Part shown: positions 1 to 8,786 of the stretch, one piece after another | Position numbering within the stretch: position 1 is the stretch's first letter | Layout: every line of letters starts with the position of its first letter | NCBI GenBank assembly: GCA_032718475.1 | Contig: JAUCBJ010007484.1 | Coordinates: forward strand, 1 to 64,000 | Direction of reading: 5' to 3' | DNA length: 64,000 nt | Source of the DNA: Nemertoderma westbladi | Lineage: Eukaryota > Xenacoelomorpha > Nemertodermatida > Nemertodermatidae | Program-made: the position numbers and the translations under genes | The notes under the pieces: model-generated | Told to the model about the DNA's origin: nothing | Database searches by the model: none | What the model saw: the letters and a program-made list of their open reading frames with translations, nothing else

Positions 1-3000
1 CTTCTTGATTGGCGTAGCTCTGGAGGTTTACGTATCTTCTTTAACCAATTCTGAGCAACTTTCTTACAATATGCGAGTATATGGACCGCTCGAGACCAGG
101 TGTTAATACTTTGAAGCCGTTCAAATATTTTATTCTCGATTGACCGAGTTAAAGACACCGTAAGGAGAGTTACTACTCCCATGGATCCTTCGTGATGAAA
201 TACTTCTCTCTTGTAATTACTTTGGTTGGCCAATCCCTTGATTTCTTTCACCTTTGGGACCTTCAATTCTAGTTGTTGCTCATCTTTCATTGAAAATTTC
301 GGCTGCTGTGGCCAGTTTTCCTGAGATTTTCGTAGAAAACTCGGTCCAGCAAACCATAATTCATTTTCTTGTAATTTCTGAACTCCACAACCTCTTGAAG
401 CCACATCGGCGGGATTTTCGTTACCAGGGCACCAAAACCATTGTTCACTCTTCGATCGATCCAGGATCTGTGCGCACCTGTTTGCGACGTATGTTTTGAG
501 ATTCTGTTTAGTGTTTAGGTAAACTAACACCAATCTGGCGTCAGTCCAAAAGAATAGTTGAGGTTTGTATGTTAGCATCTCTTGAACTTCGATAGTTATC
601 TTCGAAGAGACTGTAGCAGCTAAGAGTTCTGCTCGAGGCATTGAGATGTAAGACTTGCTCGCAATAACTTTAGACTTTGACATAACAAATGCTACTTCAA
701 CATCACCATTTGGAGTTTGTCGTCGTAAATATATTGTCACTCCAATCGCTTTCTCACTTGCATCACTAAATGCATGAAGTTGGTATTTTGAACTCTCTGC
801 AACTAATGAGAAATACCATCGAGGAATCTTCATTTCTTTAACTGTGACGATTTGATCTAACCATAATTGCCATTGGTTTAGAATATCCACATCAGTTATC
901 GCATCATCCCAATCGTAATGAAGTTTCCATAACTGTTGAAACACTAATCTAGCCAATAAGATTACTGGGCTGATAAATCCCACAGGATCATAAAATGATG
1001 CCAATAGACTTAAGACCAGCCGCTTGGTCCATCTCTGTGGAGTCTTCCAGGGCTTCCACCTCACATAGAGGATATCATCATTGGGATTCCAGCCCAAACC
1101 TAATGACTTAGATTCTGGAATCAGTTCTCTAATGAACTCGTTGTCTGGTGCGACGCGTAACTCTCGTGGTATTGATTGTAGGAGCTCTTTCGAATTACTA
1201 CAGAACTTATTCAGATTAAAACCTCCTTTCGAAAGGCAATCGATTAGTTGGGTGGAAATTGTCTTCTCTGTGTCGAGATAATCACCACTTCGCAGACAAT
1301 CGTCCACATAGAAATCCCGAAGGATGGTAATCAAGACTTCCTTGATATAATCGTGACTGAAATCTCTGCCAGTTTGATTGACAGCATTGATTGCCACGCA
1401 TGGTGAATCCAGTTTACCAAACACATGTATGGTAAAATTATATTCTATTGGCTCGCCTCTCATCTCGGAATCTGGCCACCAAAGAAAACGCAATGCTTCC
1501 CGATCTTGTGGGGGGACAAACACTTGATGGAACATCGCTTCAATGTCGCAGTTCCATGCGAAACGATGTTCTCGAAACCGAAGAATGATCCCTAATAGGG
1601 AATTGATGACATTTGGTCCACTTAAGAGCTCATCATTCAAAGATTTACCTTTGAATTTGGAGGATGCGTTGTTAACTACCCGTACCTTCCCGGGCTTGTC
1701 CGGGTGAGTAACAGAGTGATGAGGAAGGTAATTTGTTCGATCCGTTGATTCCTTGGGATTATCAATCGGTACGAGATAACCCTTCTCTCTGTAATCATCA
1801 ATTTGTGTGCAGTAGTGATGATGGAGAACCTCATTCTTTAGGAGTTTCTTCCTTTGTGCCATCGCTTGTCTGTAAGCAACAGTTCTATTATTCGGTAATC
1901 TGGGGGTATCATTTTTCCACAACATCCCAGTTTGATAATGCCCATTTGGAAGTCTTTTTGTGGTCGTCTCGAGGATTTCCTTAGCTCGTTTTTCTTCAAC
2001 ACCAGGAGTGCTGTTCCATGATCCAGATTCAGGTGTATCTTTAATGAAATATTTATTAACCATTTCATACATCGCCTTGTCTTGACAAGCTATCTGACAG
2101 AGATGATCTTGTATAATCGGATCAAGTTTCAACCAAAGTTGAGGGTCATTATATATGTCTTGAAGATTTGTAGTCATGAGAGAATTGTTTACTCTCTCAT
2201 ATATATCAACACACGTATCAAAGTCAACAACTGTGTTAGTACATTCTGTGACAAAATCAATCTCTGGGTTTTCTTTCTCTTGCAGCTGATCGAATGTGGC
2301 ATTATCTAAAGTTCGAATCAATCGGTTATAAACCGATCTCATTGGGGCCCTGCGATACCAACCAAAAACTGTTTGGACTGCACACATCTGGAGCATTTTT
2401 GGTTTCTCAGGTTTATATGCAAAGATATGATGTGCCTCAAATATATCTAGTCCCAGTAAAACCGAAATTTGTTGGTTTCCATGAACTTCTACTCTTGGTA
2501 CTCCGAGTGTTCTTACAAAGTATTCCTCTTCTTTGGTATTCCATGGCATAGGGTGTTCGAATGAGTCCGCTAAACCATTGATAGCCTTCAACTGTATAGA
2601 AGTCACTGGTAATGACTCAGGTTCTCCTGATAACTCTGGTGAAGGAGCATCAAGTTCGCAATTGAAAATGCCAACATCTACTTCTTGTTCACCATTTAAC
2701 ATTGATATCGTATGTTGACGGATCTTTCCAACTGAACCCAACTTCTTCGCAACTTCTATATCGATATAACTAGTTGTGCTCGCATTGTCTAACACGGCAT
2801 ACAGTACTTCAGATGCTTTATTGCCGATAACCTTAAGGGGAATGACCCTAAAAGACTTCATATAGCTGTTAGCTGTGGTGTGTGTTGATATCTTAAAGGT
2901 TGCATCTGTTTCGGATTCTAGCCAAGATGATGAATGTATATCTTCTTCACTCTCCACAGATGTATCTGTATGTTCTGATTCATTTTCCATAGAGACTACT

Positions 3001-5786
3001 TTAACTGTCTTCTTCTTTTGAGCAATTTTGTTCGTCTTGGAAGCAGAAGAGGTAGAGTGTGGTGCCAAGACTGTACCAGTTGCGTCATGAGATATTTGAT
3101 TTGTCTTATTTTGCTTCAACTCTATCAATGAAAAATCTTTATGTAAAGTCTCATGGTGCTGCTTGTCACATTTTGAACATGCTTTGACACTTTGGCATTG
3201 CTTTACAACATGCTGATAAGACAAGCACTTATAACAAAAATTTAAAGATCTTGCCAGATTTCGCCTTGTCTCCAAAGGTAAAGAAGTATAGGCCTTACAC
3301 TTTAACATTGTCACATGTCCATTATTACACATTGGACACAATCTTTGTTTTATAATCTTCTTGTGTCCAGAGTTCTCATACTTCAGTTTATTGTCCAGCG
3401 TCTTGTTGACCTGTCGAGTCACTGCTGTTACCACCCGGTCGAAGTTGTTCGCAGATAAACTTGAATCACTTGCACTAAGACTTTCAGATGCGGAATCTGA
3501 TTGGACAGTTGTGAAAGTAACACGTTTGTCTCGCGGGATCAACTTGCGGAAGGAAAACTGATCTGACTTTGTTGTCTTATTAGTTGAAGTTCGTGGTCGG
3601 TTTCTCTCTTCACTTCCAGGTAACTGGCCTGTGCAGAATGGTATATTAAGAGCACGAGCTTCATCGCCTAGTAAATGAAGGAAGTCATCTAACTTCTCCT
3701 GACAACCAATACCGCGATCTCTGATCCTCCGTACCTCACGTCTCCATTTCCGTTGGAAATCGATGGGTAGTCGAGAAGCAATATGTCCGATTGCTTCCCA
3801 ATTCTCAATGAGTTCACTCTGCCTAAAACGTTTAAGAGTCCATAGGTCAGATACCAGCTCCTGGTGGAAGTGGAGCATTTCCCTATCGCCTTTGACAGGT
3901 GGACCAAATTTAAGTTTCTTGGATATGTTTCCCGCTAATGCACGGGGGTCTCCGTAGTAGTATTCAAGATTATTCCAGGCATCTCGGAACTCATTGGGGT
4001 TACCACGGTATCCCTGTACTAGTTTACGGGGAGATCCTTCAAGGAAATTGCATAAATAGGCATATTTCTCATGTTCGGAGAAAGACCGGCGGGAAACAAA
4101 GTCCTCGAAGTCTAGATAGAAATTTAGCCATTTCTCAAGTTTTCCATCGAACTTGGTTATTTGCAGGGCTGGTAGCAGTTGACGCGCCGACCAGTCCTCC
4201 ATCTTGTCTGCTAAAATTCGTCCCATCTCGAAATCCTTGTGGGTAGCTGATGGTTTACGTTCGCTCTCAGGTGGATGATTATAACCAGAGTGAGGCGGGT
4301 ATTTAGGCGGAGGCCGGTCTCCATCACCTTTTCCTCCTGTCATAAACGGTCCATTAACTTGTGGGAACGTGTCTTCCGTTCTATAATCACGGTACTCAGG
4401 ATGGTATTGAGGATAAGAGAATGGTGCTGGCATGTTAGATCTTCGACCTCGTGGAATAAAGAGTTTCTCTCCGTCTTCAGAGTTATCTTTCTTCCCTCTG
4501 GTAGTGTACGATTCAGAAATATCAGAGTCTGTACGAAGATCCTGCATTCGTTGGTTTGCCTTACCTGTGGCAAGTCTATCCGAACTCTTTGACCCGTTGT
4601 TCATACTCTTACTATCATTCATCTCGCGAATGGCTGAGACCATCTTATCTCCAATTTGACTAGCCATGTCACTGAACATATTCTTTATCAGTCCTAGGAA
4701 CTTCTGTTCATCCGTTTCGGAATCCAAGTGGTTCTGTTCAACCTCTTCGCGAAATCGGGTGTTCTTCCTCGGGACTCTATGATCGTCTTGATCTATGTCT
4801 CGATCCGAAACACATGTATCTCGATCATTAAATGTCTCACGAGATACCGGGACCCACATGTCACCCTTCTTATCATAAATCTGAGTCGATTTACCATCAT
4901 ATAACCAATCCTCCTTAGAATGTGATACATGAGTTTTACGCCGTTCTAGAACACTATGCGGGTCCAATGGTTGATAAGGGTTTTGATCAGTTATGGTGCC
5001 AGATCTTTCCGAACTCATAGAAGGGTTAACCCTAAATGGTAGATGAGTAATCCTATCAGTAATACCTTGACCAGCGGTTACAATTATTGCGGGTTCTTGT
5101 TCTCGGGAAAACGTTGTCTTGGATATTCCCGTAACTAGGGTTACAAGCTGATCTATGCGGCGATGATCCTCGTCCCGTTCTGTGGCCGCCTTTCGACGAT
5201 CTTCTTTTATTACATCACTCATTCTACCTACTGTACTTGCTAGAGCAGCTACAGTGATGGCTAAATCAACAGGACTTGTAATGTGAGTAGGATTTATAGT
5301 CGAAATCTTATCAGTCTCAACCAACTTTACTGTAGATACAGCATCTAAATAATCAACGGAGAGATCTAAATCTAAATCATCCTCTGCTCTACTTAACCGT
5401 AGAGGTATTAAAAATTGAGTAGGTAATTTCACGGCAATGAGCTTTAATTTATCGCTCGTCTGCTTTACCTCGTTATAAAAGGTCTCAATTTGATCATCCA
5501 CCGTCTTAGAGGTGTCTTTCATGTACTGATAAAATTCGGAGTGCATTTTTAGCTCTGAATTAGCGGACTCAATATAAAAGTTTAACAGAGTTTTAGAATC
5601 TTCATAAAACTCTAAAATATCATTAATTAAATTATTGACTTCAATAGAAGTCAACTCTGGGTCAGTACCCGATTTACCCTGCAAACTAAGTGAAGCTTTG
5701 TTAATCTGCTTGGTAAACCGGCTCTTCAAGTTACCACACACCTTTCTATAGTTCGAAACAGTTAATGGCTCTGCTGTAGTAGGCAT
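1..5786 (-). CDS. BEL/Pao LTR retrotransposon Gag-Pol polyprotein, 3' part beyond window
   Basis: The frame opens at an ATG (5786-5784) behind an in-frame TAA (5799-5801) and has no stop for 1,928 codons to the left edge, so the C-terminus is missing. Order of domains: a helical, charged N-terminal Gag segment (about residues 20-115); a long polar stretch; a DUF1759-like Gag domain starting near 539 (LPALQITKFDGKLEKW); Cys/His zinc motifs (first Cys at 817; CCHC knuckle CYKCLSYQHVVKQC at 851-864; a following CSKCDKQHHETLH motif); an aspartic-protease-like site (LDNAST, Asp1000); reverse transcriptase (RVVNNASSKFKG from 1369, Asp1414 in CDIEAMF, YVDD at 1493-1496); and the A17/RNase H region (FSDAS Asp1675, WTDAR Asp1749, NPADVASRG Asp1794). 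These are the family hallmarks of BEL/Pao. The integrase should lie beyond coordinate 1. The lack of any stop or frameshift suggests a young, possibly active copy. The family call is firm; activity is inference. Confidence 0.95.
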   Translation of the reverse strand, partial: MPTTAEPLTVSNYRKVCGNLKSRFTKQINKASLSLQGKSGTDPELTSIEVNNLINDILEFYEDSKTLLNFYIESANSELKMHSEFYQYMKDTSKTVDDQIETFYNEVKQTSDKLKLIAVKLPTQFLIPLRLSRAEDDLDLDLSVDYLDAVSTVKLVETDKISTINPTHITSPVDLAITVAALASTVGRMSDVIKEDRRKAATERDEDHRRIDQLVTLVTGISKTTFSREQEPAIIVTAGQGITDRITHLPFRVNPSMSSERSGTITDQNPYQPLDPHSVLERRKTHVSHSKEDWLYDGKSTQIYDKKGDMWVPVSRETFNDRDTCVSDRDIDQDDHRVPRKNTRFREEVEQNHLDSETDEQKFLGLIKNMFSDMASQIGDKMVSAIREMNDSKSMNNGSKSSDRLATGKANQRMQDLRTDSDISESYTTRGKKDNSEDGEKLFIPRGRRSNMPAPFSYPQYHPEYRDYRTEDTFPQVNGPFMTGGKGDGDRPPPKYPPHSGYNHPPESERKPSATHKDFEMGRILADKMEDWSARQLLPALQITKFDGKLEKWLNFYLDFEDFVSRRSFSEHEKYAYLCNFLEGSPRKLVQGYRGNPNEFRDAWNNLEYYYGDPRALAGNISKKLKFGPPVKGDREMLHFHQELVSDLWTLKRFRQSELIENWEAIGHIASRLPIDFQRKWRREVRRIRDRGIGCQEKLDDFLHLLGDEARALNIPFCTGQLPGSEERNRPRTSTNKTTKSDQFSFRKLIPRDKRVTFTTVQSDSASESLSASDSSLSANNFDRVVTAVTRQVNKTLDNKLKYENSGHKKIIKQRLCPMCNNGHVTMLKCKAYTSLPLETRRNLARSLNFCYKCLSYQHVVKQCQSVKACSKCDKQHHETLHKDFSLIELKQNKTNQISHDATGTVLAPHSTSSASKTNKIAQKKKTVKVVSMENESEHTDTSVESEEDIHSSSWLESETDATFKISTHTTANSYMKSFRVIPLKVIGNKASEVLYAVLDNASTTSYIDIEVAKKLGSVGKIRQHTISMLNGEQEVDVGIFNCELDAPSPELSGEPESLPVTSIQLKAINGLADSFEHPMPWNTKEEEYFVRTLGVPRVEVHGNQQISVLLGLDIFEAHHIFAYKPEKPKMLQMCAVQTVFGWYRRAPMRSVYNRLIRTLDNATFDQLQEKENPEIDFVTECTNTVVDFDTCVDIYERVNNSLMTTNLQDIYNDPQLWLKLDPIIQDHLCQIACQDKAMYEMVNKYFIKDTPESGSWNSTPGVEEKRAKEILETTTKRLPNGHYQTGMLWKNDTPRLPNNRTVAYRQAMAQRKKLLKNEVLHHHYCTQIDDYREKGYLVPIDNPKESTDRTNYLPHHSVTHPDKPGKVRVVNNASSKFKGKSLNDELLSGPNVINSLLGIILRFREHRFAWNCDIEAMFHQVFVPPQDREALRFLWWPDSEMRGEPIEYNFTIHVFGKLDSPCVAINAVNQTGRDFSHDYIKEVLITILRDFYVDDCLRSGDYLDTEKTISTQLIDCLSKGGFNLNKFCSNSKELLQSIPRELRVAPDNEFIRELIPESKSLGLGWNPNDDILYVRWKPWKTPQRWTKRLVLSLLASFYDPVGFISPVILLARLVFQQLWKLHYDWDDAITDVDILNQWQLWLDQIVTVKEMKIPRWYFSLVAESSKYQLHAFSDASEKAIGVTIYLRRQTPNGDVEVAFVMSKSKVIASKSYISMPRAELLAATVSSKITIEVQEMLTYKPQLFFWTDARLVLVYLNTKQNLKTYVANRCAQILDRSKSEQWFWCPGNENPADVASRGCGVQKLQENELWFAGPSFLRKSQENWPQQPKFSMKDEQQLELKVPKVKEIKGLANQSNYKREVFHHEGSMGVVTLLTVSLTRSIENKIFERLQSINTWSRAVHILAYCKKVAQNWLKKIRKPPELRQSR

Positions 5787-5872
5787 TATGATAATTAATT
5801 AATTTATTATTCTACAAAATTACAGTTTGTATTATAATCTAAAAATAATATTATTAAGAATATAATCAAGAA

Positions 5873-5890
5873 CAATGGCTTGGGTCACCA
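5873..5890 (-). other. Candidate primer-binding site, tRNA-Trp type
   Basis: Read on the minus strand this begins TGGTGACCC. That matches nine bases of the complement of the usual tRNA-Trp 3' end (GGGGTCACCA); the match then degrades. It sits 87 bp upstream of the polyprotein ATG and directly abuts a CA dinucleotide (minus strand) that would end the 5' LTR, which is where a primer-binding site belongs. The host tRNA set is not visible here, so the tRNA assignment is inference. Confidence 0.6.
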
Positions 5891-5988
5891 TGGTTCTATT
5901 AGAAGAACGTGACGGACACTTACACACATTTAAACATATTAAACTAAAACACACGCTTGGATACATTCCGCACTTACTGTAACAGACT

Positions 5989-6006
5989 GTACTGTATATA
6001 CAGTAC
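5989..6006. repeat. 18-bp perfect palindrome in LTR region
   Basis: GTACTGTAT is followed immediately by its reverse complement ATACAGTAC. Related TACTGTA motifs recur nearby (about 6018-6027 and 6266-6276), so the segment has a family of short inverted motifs that could bind a dimeric factor or fold in the transcript. Function unknown. Confidence 0.75.
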
Positions 6007-6112
6007 ACGTAGTACACGATACTGTATACGCGTACGTAGGAAATTCATTCATACTAACTAGCATGGCATAATTGAAAGGGGGGCACCGTGTAAGAACGGA
6101 ACAGCCACCACC

Positions 6113-6130
6113 CGCGGGATAAATCCCGCG
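6113..6130. repeat. GC-rich hairpin (8-bp arms, 2-nt loop)
   Basis: CGCGGGAT and ATCCCGCG flank a two-base AA loop, conspicuous in AT-rich surroundings. It lies in the presumed LTR between the candidate promoter and the primer-binding site, so it would be near the 5' end of the element's RNA. Role unknown. Confidence 0.7.
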
Positions 6131-6567
6131 AACCTCACTGCAGATCCCAAATGACCCGAGAGGTTCTCAAGAAGGTACGTCCGGCTTCCAAAATGACAGA
6201 CGTCCTTATACACAACATTATAAAGAACAAGAAACATACATAACGTATGAATTTCCTACACACACGTACTGTACTGTACATCACATGTACACCACGCCAC
6301 TGAGCAGTGCACGGAACATACCAAAACGTTGCCAATAAAATATATCTAAACATGACTCAAAGGATGGAACATAAACAAACATGTACAGATAAATACAAAT
6401 CCGATATTACTATTGAGACTGAAAATTTATAAGATCCAATACGAAGGAATCACTACACGTATTTTAGTGTAAAATGCGGAACTAATATCGCATTTCGTTT
6501 ATGTAGTTAGTGTGTGATTTTCTAACTTATTTAAAATAATCCGGACTATAATTAGGGAGAATTAACG

Positions 6568-6575
6568 TATTTATA
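6568..6575 (-). promoter_or_regulatory. TATA-like box in presumed LTR
   Basis: The minus strand reads TATAAATA here. It lies upstream of the BEL/Pao frame and inside the presumed LTR, a plausible U3 promoter position with initiation about 25-30 bp further left. A second run of TATA-like sequence is at roughly 6650-6665. In AT-rich DNA such matches arise easily, so this is only a candidate. Confidence 0.3.
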
Positions 6576-6952
6576 CCTTATCTAAAAGGCTAAAAAGCAT
6601 TGGCAATATTTAGGCCCATTATCGTGACAAACGAATAAATAACAGATCGGATTTATATTTATACTGACCATGACATATCAAGGGTGAAATCACTAATACT
6701 AATTAATATACTATAGCCTTGGGGCGAACAGGAAGATCCACACGAAACCGAGTAGGGATCGAAGTGACAGCCGTCGCTGAATAAACAGGCTGCGGTCTTC
6801 ATAGATACCAGGTGATTTCCCGCCAGGCGTTCGTCCTTATTGCGTCCTCCACGTCATTCCGAGAGAAACTCCGGTGACCCAAGACCTCGCCCTTTAGTGA
6901 CTAAGGGCGACCATGCTTCTCATAACAAGTTTATAAGAAAATAACTAAACCA

Positions 6953-7483
6953 AATCTCATTATAATTGCCGTAAGAGTGGCGCTAAAATACGGTAACTTG
7001 TCCCGTATTCTCTGGAAAATATAGCCGGGTACCAAATATACAAATGAATCAAATAAAAGGATAAAGAATAACGAAATATTAAATATATTATTAACGATAT
7101 TAGATAGTCGTTAATATTACTAGCAAAAAACAAACAATGAATATTATTTTTACTCAACTCTAAAAGCTAATCAATGATACATAGCAAAACAGAGCTGTAA
7201 TTGATTTTGAGAGTAGCCAATCACAGATTAGACATTCCCAATAGTACCATTAGCTAAGCTACATATAAACAGCTGTTTGTATAGAGTAACAAGAATTCTC
7301 TACCTAATTATAATTAGAGCATATCCCTTGGCGTGAGCAAAGCTCCGAAGGGAAACGATAACCAATAATGAACACTATGATAATAATACAAATGCGACTG
7401 GACAGTCACAATTATAACTTTACAACCTATAAATTTGATTTGAAATAAAGACTTATTTTACAAGGTGCGCGTAGAATCTTACA
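6953..7483. other. Non-coding spacer between BEL/Pao LTR region and RTE-like copy 1
   Basis: AT-rich sequence with no frame resembling a protein. It holds a 12-bp palindrome AAACAGCTGTTT (7267-7278). Part or all of it may still belong to the LTR, whose outer end is unresolved. Just before it, 6888-6909 is an imperfect hairpin with arms CGCCCTT and AAGGGCG. Confidence 0.5.
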
Positions 7484-8190
7484 CTGCTTCTAGTGTTGGT
7501 CTTTTTATTAACTCCAGAAAGACCACAATTCTGACCGTTAACTTTGAAACTCCTCAGCAAGTCTCTGATCGGATGAGCATAAGCTCAAAGGATGGTATGC
7601 TTGAGCATGTCGACGACATCTGTTACCTGGGATCATGGATCCGGAAGTCAGGTGAGGACCTTCGAATACGTAAGGGAAAGGCATGGGCAGCCTTGAATAG
7701 GCTTTCCAGGATTTGGAAGTCACCGAGAATTAATCGGAAACTTAAGGTCCGATTATTTAGAGAAGCAGTAGTTCCAGTACTCCTCTATGGGAGTCCATGC
7801 TGGGCTCTAACTGCTGAGGACACCAAATCTCTGGATGGCACATTCACAAGAATGCTACGCCGGGTTCATTGTGTCAAGTACAATGCACACATCTCCAACC
7901 AGACACTATATAACATTGGAGGTGTCTCATTGGTTCCCCCAAGCTTGACACTAGAACAAAATCGCCTCCGCTTTGCAGGACATTGCTTTCGCCGTGAGGA
8001 CCAGCCAGTGCATAATCTTGTACTTTGGCAGCCTCATGGAGTGAATAAGCATGTTGGACAGCCCATGACTTTCTTGAGACGCATCTTAAAGGACACTGGC
8101 CTTAAAGATGCGGATGATCTAGCAAATGTCATGGGTGATAGGGAGTTGTGGCGGTGCAATTTTGTTGACAAGCCGGCACAGCATTCTTAA
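7484..8190 (+). pseudogene. Reverse transcriptase C-terminal region of RTE-like element (copy 1)
   Basis: An uninterrupted frame of about 235 codons encodes the part downstream of the catalytic FADD box: the thumb/C-terminal region of an APE-type non-LTR polymerase. Diagnostic stretches are CYLGSWIRKSGED, the IW-S helix region, VPVLLYGSPCWALT and RLRFAGHCFRRED, followed by the C-terminal GDRELWRCNFVD. The frame stays open upstream to about 7465, but that stretch is flanking DNA with no native start. Without endonuclease and catalytic RT motifs it cannot be functional. It is the cleaner copy here: it lacks the stop that copy 2 has after KVRLF. Confidence 0.85.
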
Positions 8191-8240
8191 AAATGCAGCT
8201 GCAATGCAGCATGCCGATCCTAGTAGTAGTAGTAGTAGTA
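7484..8240 (+). mobile_element. RTE-like non-LTR retrotransposon, 5'-truncated copy 1
   Basis: Homology with copy 2 begins at 7484 (matching 10333) and runs through the reading-frame stop at 8188-8190, a short 3' UTR and a (TAG)n tail at 8221-8240. A severe 5' truncation with an intact 3' end and a simple-repeat tail is the classic product of target-primed reverse transcription. RTE-clade elements characteristically end in a short 3' UTR and a microsatellite-like tail. No clear target-site duplication was seen. Confidence 0.88.
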
Positions 8241-8544
8241 ACATAGAGTGATAGACTGAATTGTGAATTACGCCCTTATTGTGATTAATAATCACTTTGC
8301 AGTCTGCTCAACTTTTCAGCATATTATTAGAAAAAATTGTCATAAATGACTACACCTACAGTACTATAGGGCCTACCCTGTTATTTAGCGTGATAAACGT
8401 ATAATCAGATGAATTCATCCCAAACCATTGGCATTCCATGATACTGTATATAGGGCCTAGACCCCTATGTTGATATCAGTATCCATTGTAGCCAAGTCAG
8501 GTCAGGTCAGGTCCCCAGATCCTGCTACCACTATGGCTGAAATG
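8241..8544. other. Spacer between the two RTE-like copies
   Basis: About 300 bp with no recognised coding content. It includes TAGGGCCTA-type short motifs (about 8367 and 8451) and a GTCAG microrepeat near 8496-8512. The 5' limit of copy 2 is fuzzy, so the last part may be eroded element sequence. Confidence 0.5.
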
Positions 8545-8786
8545 TGGTACTACCTGTAGCTGTCAGCCCAGATGATAGTGGCCGTCAGCCCAGATGATAG
8601 TGGCAATGGTGGTATTGGTCTATTGATGAATCCAACTGCCCATGCAGCATTGGACTAAATAGACCAAATCTCTAACCGCATCATCCGTTGCCACTTCTCA
8701 TGTTCTGGAAGACTGGCTAAGAAATTTCCTAAGGTGGTTCTGATTGTGTGCTACTCTCCAACTAGTGTTGCCCCCCAGTAGAGGAG
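8545..8786 (+). pseudogene. Eroded endonuclease N-terminal part of RTE-like copy 2
   Basis: In the frame containing 8611 the sequence reads GGIGLLMNPTAHAALD, then an in-frame TAA, then IDQISNRIIRCHF and VVLIVCYSPTSVAP, which resembles the middle of an APE-type endonuclease. It passes out of frame at the C-run near 8771-8776 and continues in the next frame from about 8781. A 22-bp tandem duplication at 8562-8605 also breaks its frame. Confidence 0.7.
8562..8605 (+). repeat. 22-bp tandem duplication inside RTE-like copy 2
   Basis: The segment beginning GTCAGCCCAGATGATAGTGG at 8562 recurs at 8584. Because 22 is not a multiple of three it disrupts the endonuclease frame. It looks like a local slippage event after insertion. 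Confidence 0.85.

Larger units (their letters stand above)
1..5890 (-). mobile_element. BEL/Pao retrotransposon, internal region (incomplete)
   Basis: This covers the polyprotein frame, the AT-rich 5' leader (5787-5872) and the candidate primer-binding site. The integrase, polypurine tract and 3' LTR would lie to the left of the window, so the element cannot be delimited and its LTR pair cannot be compared to date insertion. The element points right to left, opposite to the RTE-like copies that follow it. In BEL/Pao elements Gag and Pol are commonly one frame, as here. Confidence 0.9.
5891..6952 (-). repeat. Presumed 5' LTR of the BEL/Pao element (outer end uncertain)
   Basis: The inner boundary (5891) is set by the adjacent candidate primer-binding site; the LTR ends AACCA on the minus strand. 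The outer boundary is a guess. AACCA at 6948-6952 (plus strand) mirrors the TGGTT at 5891 and would give a 1,062-bp LTR with 5-bp terminal inverted repeats, but an equivalent AACCA at 7360-7364 would also fit. The segment is non-coding and carries TATA-like boxes on the element's strand, a perfect palindrome and a GC-rich hairpin. The partner LTR is outside the window. Confidence 0.4.

Noticed and set aside
254-4659. Many 60-105 codon frames on both strands inside 1-5786
   Set aside because: They are out-of-frame shadows of the continuous BEL/Pao polyprotein frame on the minus strand.
6871-6890. A second primer-binding site in plus orientation (CCGGTGACCCAAG)
   Set aside because: It lacks the leading TGG, and no plus-strand gag or pol follows it. 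Kept only as an inverted-match observation.
6841-6920. A tRNA-like segment near the hairpin at 6888-6909
   Set aside because: No complete cloverleaf could be drawn, and no proper anticodon arm or T-loop motif was found.
7465-7483. A possible start codon (GTG) at 7465 for the RTE-like copy 1 protein
   Set aside because: GTG starts are not expected in a eukaryotic nuclear gene, and homology to the family begins only at 7484. The frame is open upstream by chance. The same applies to GTG at 8787.
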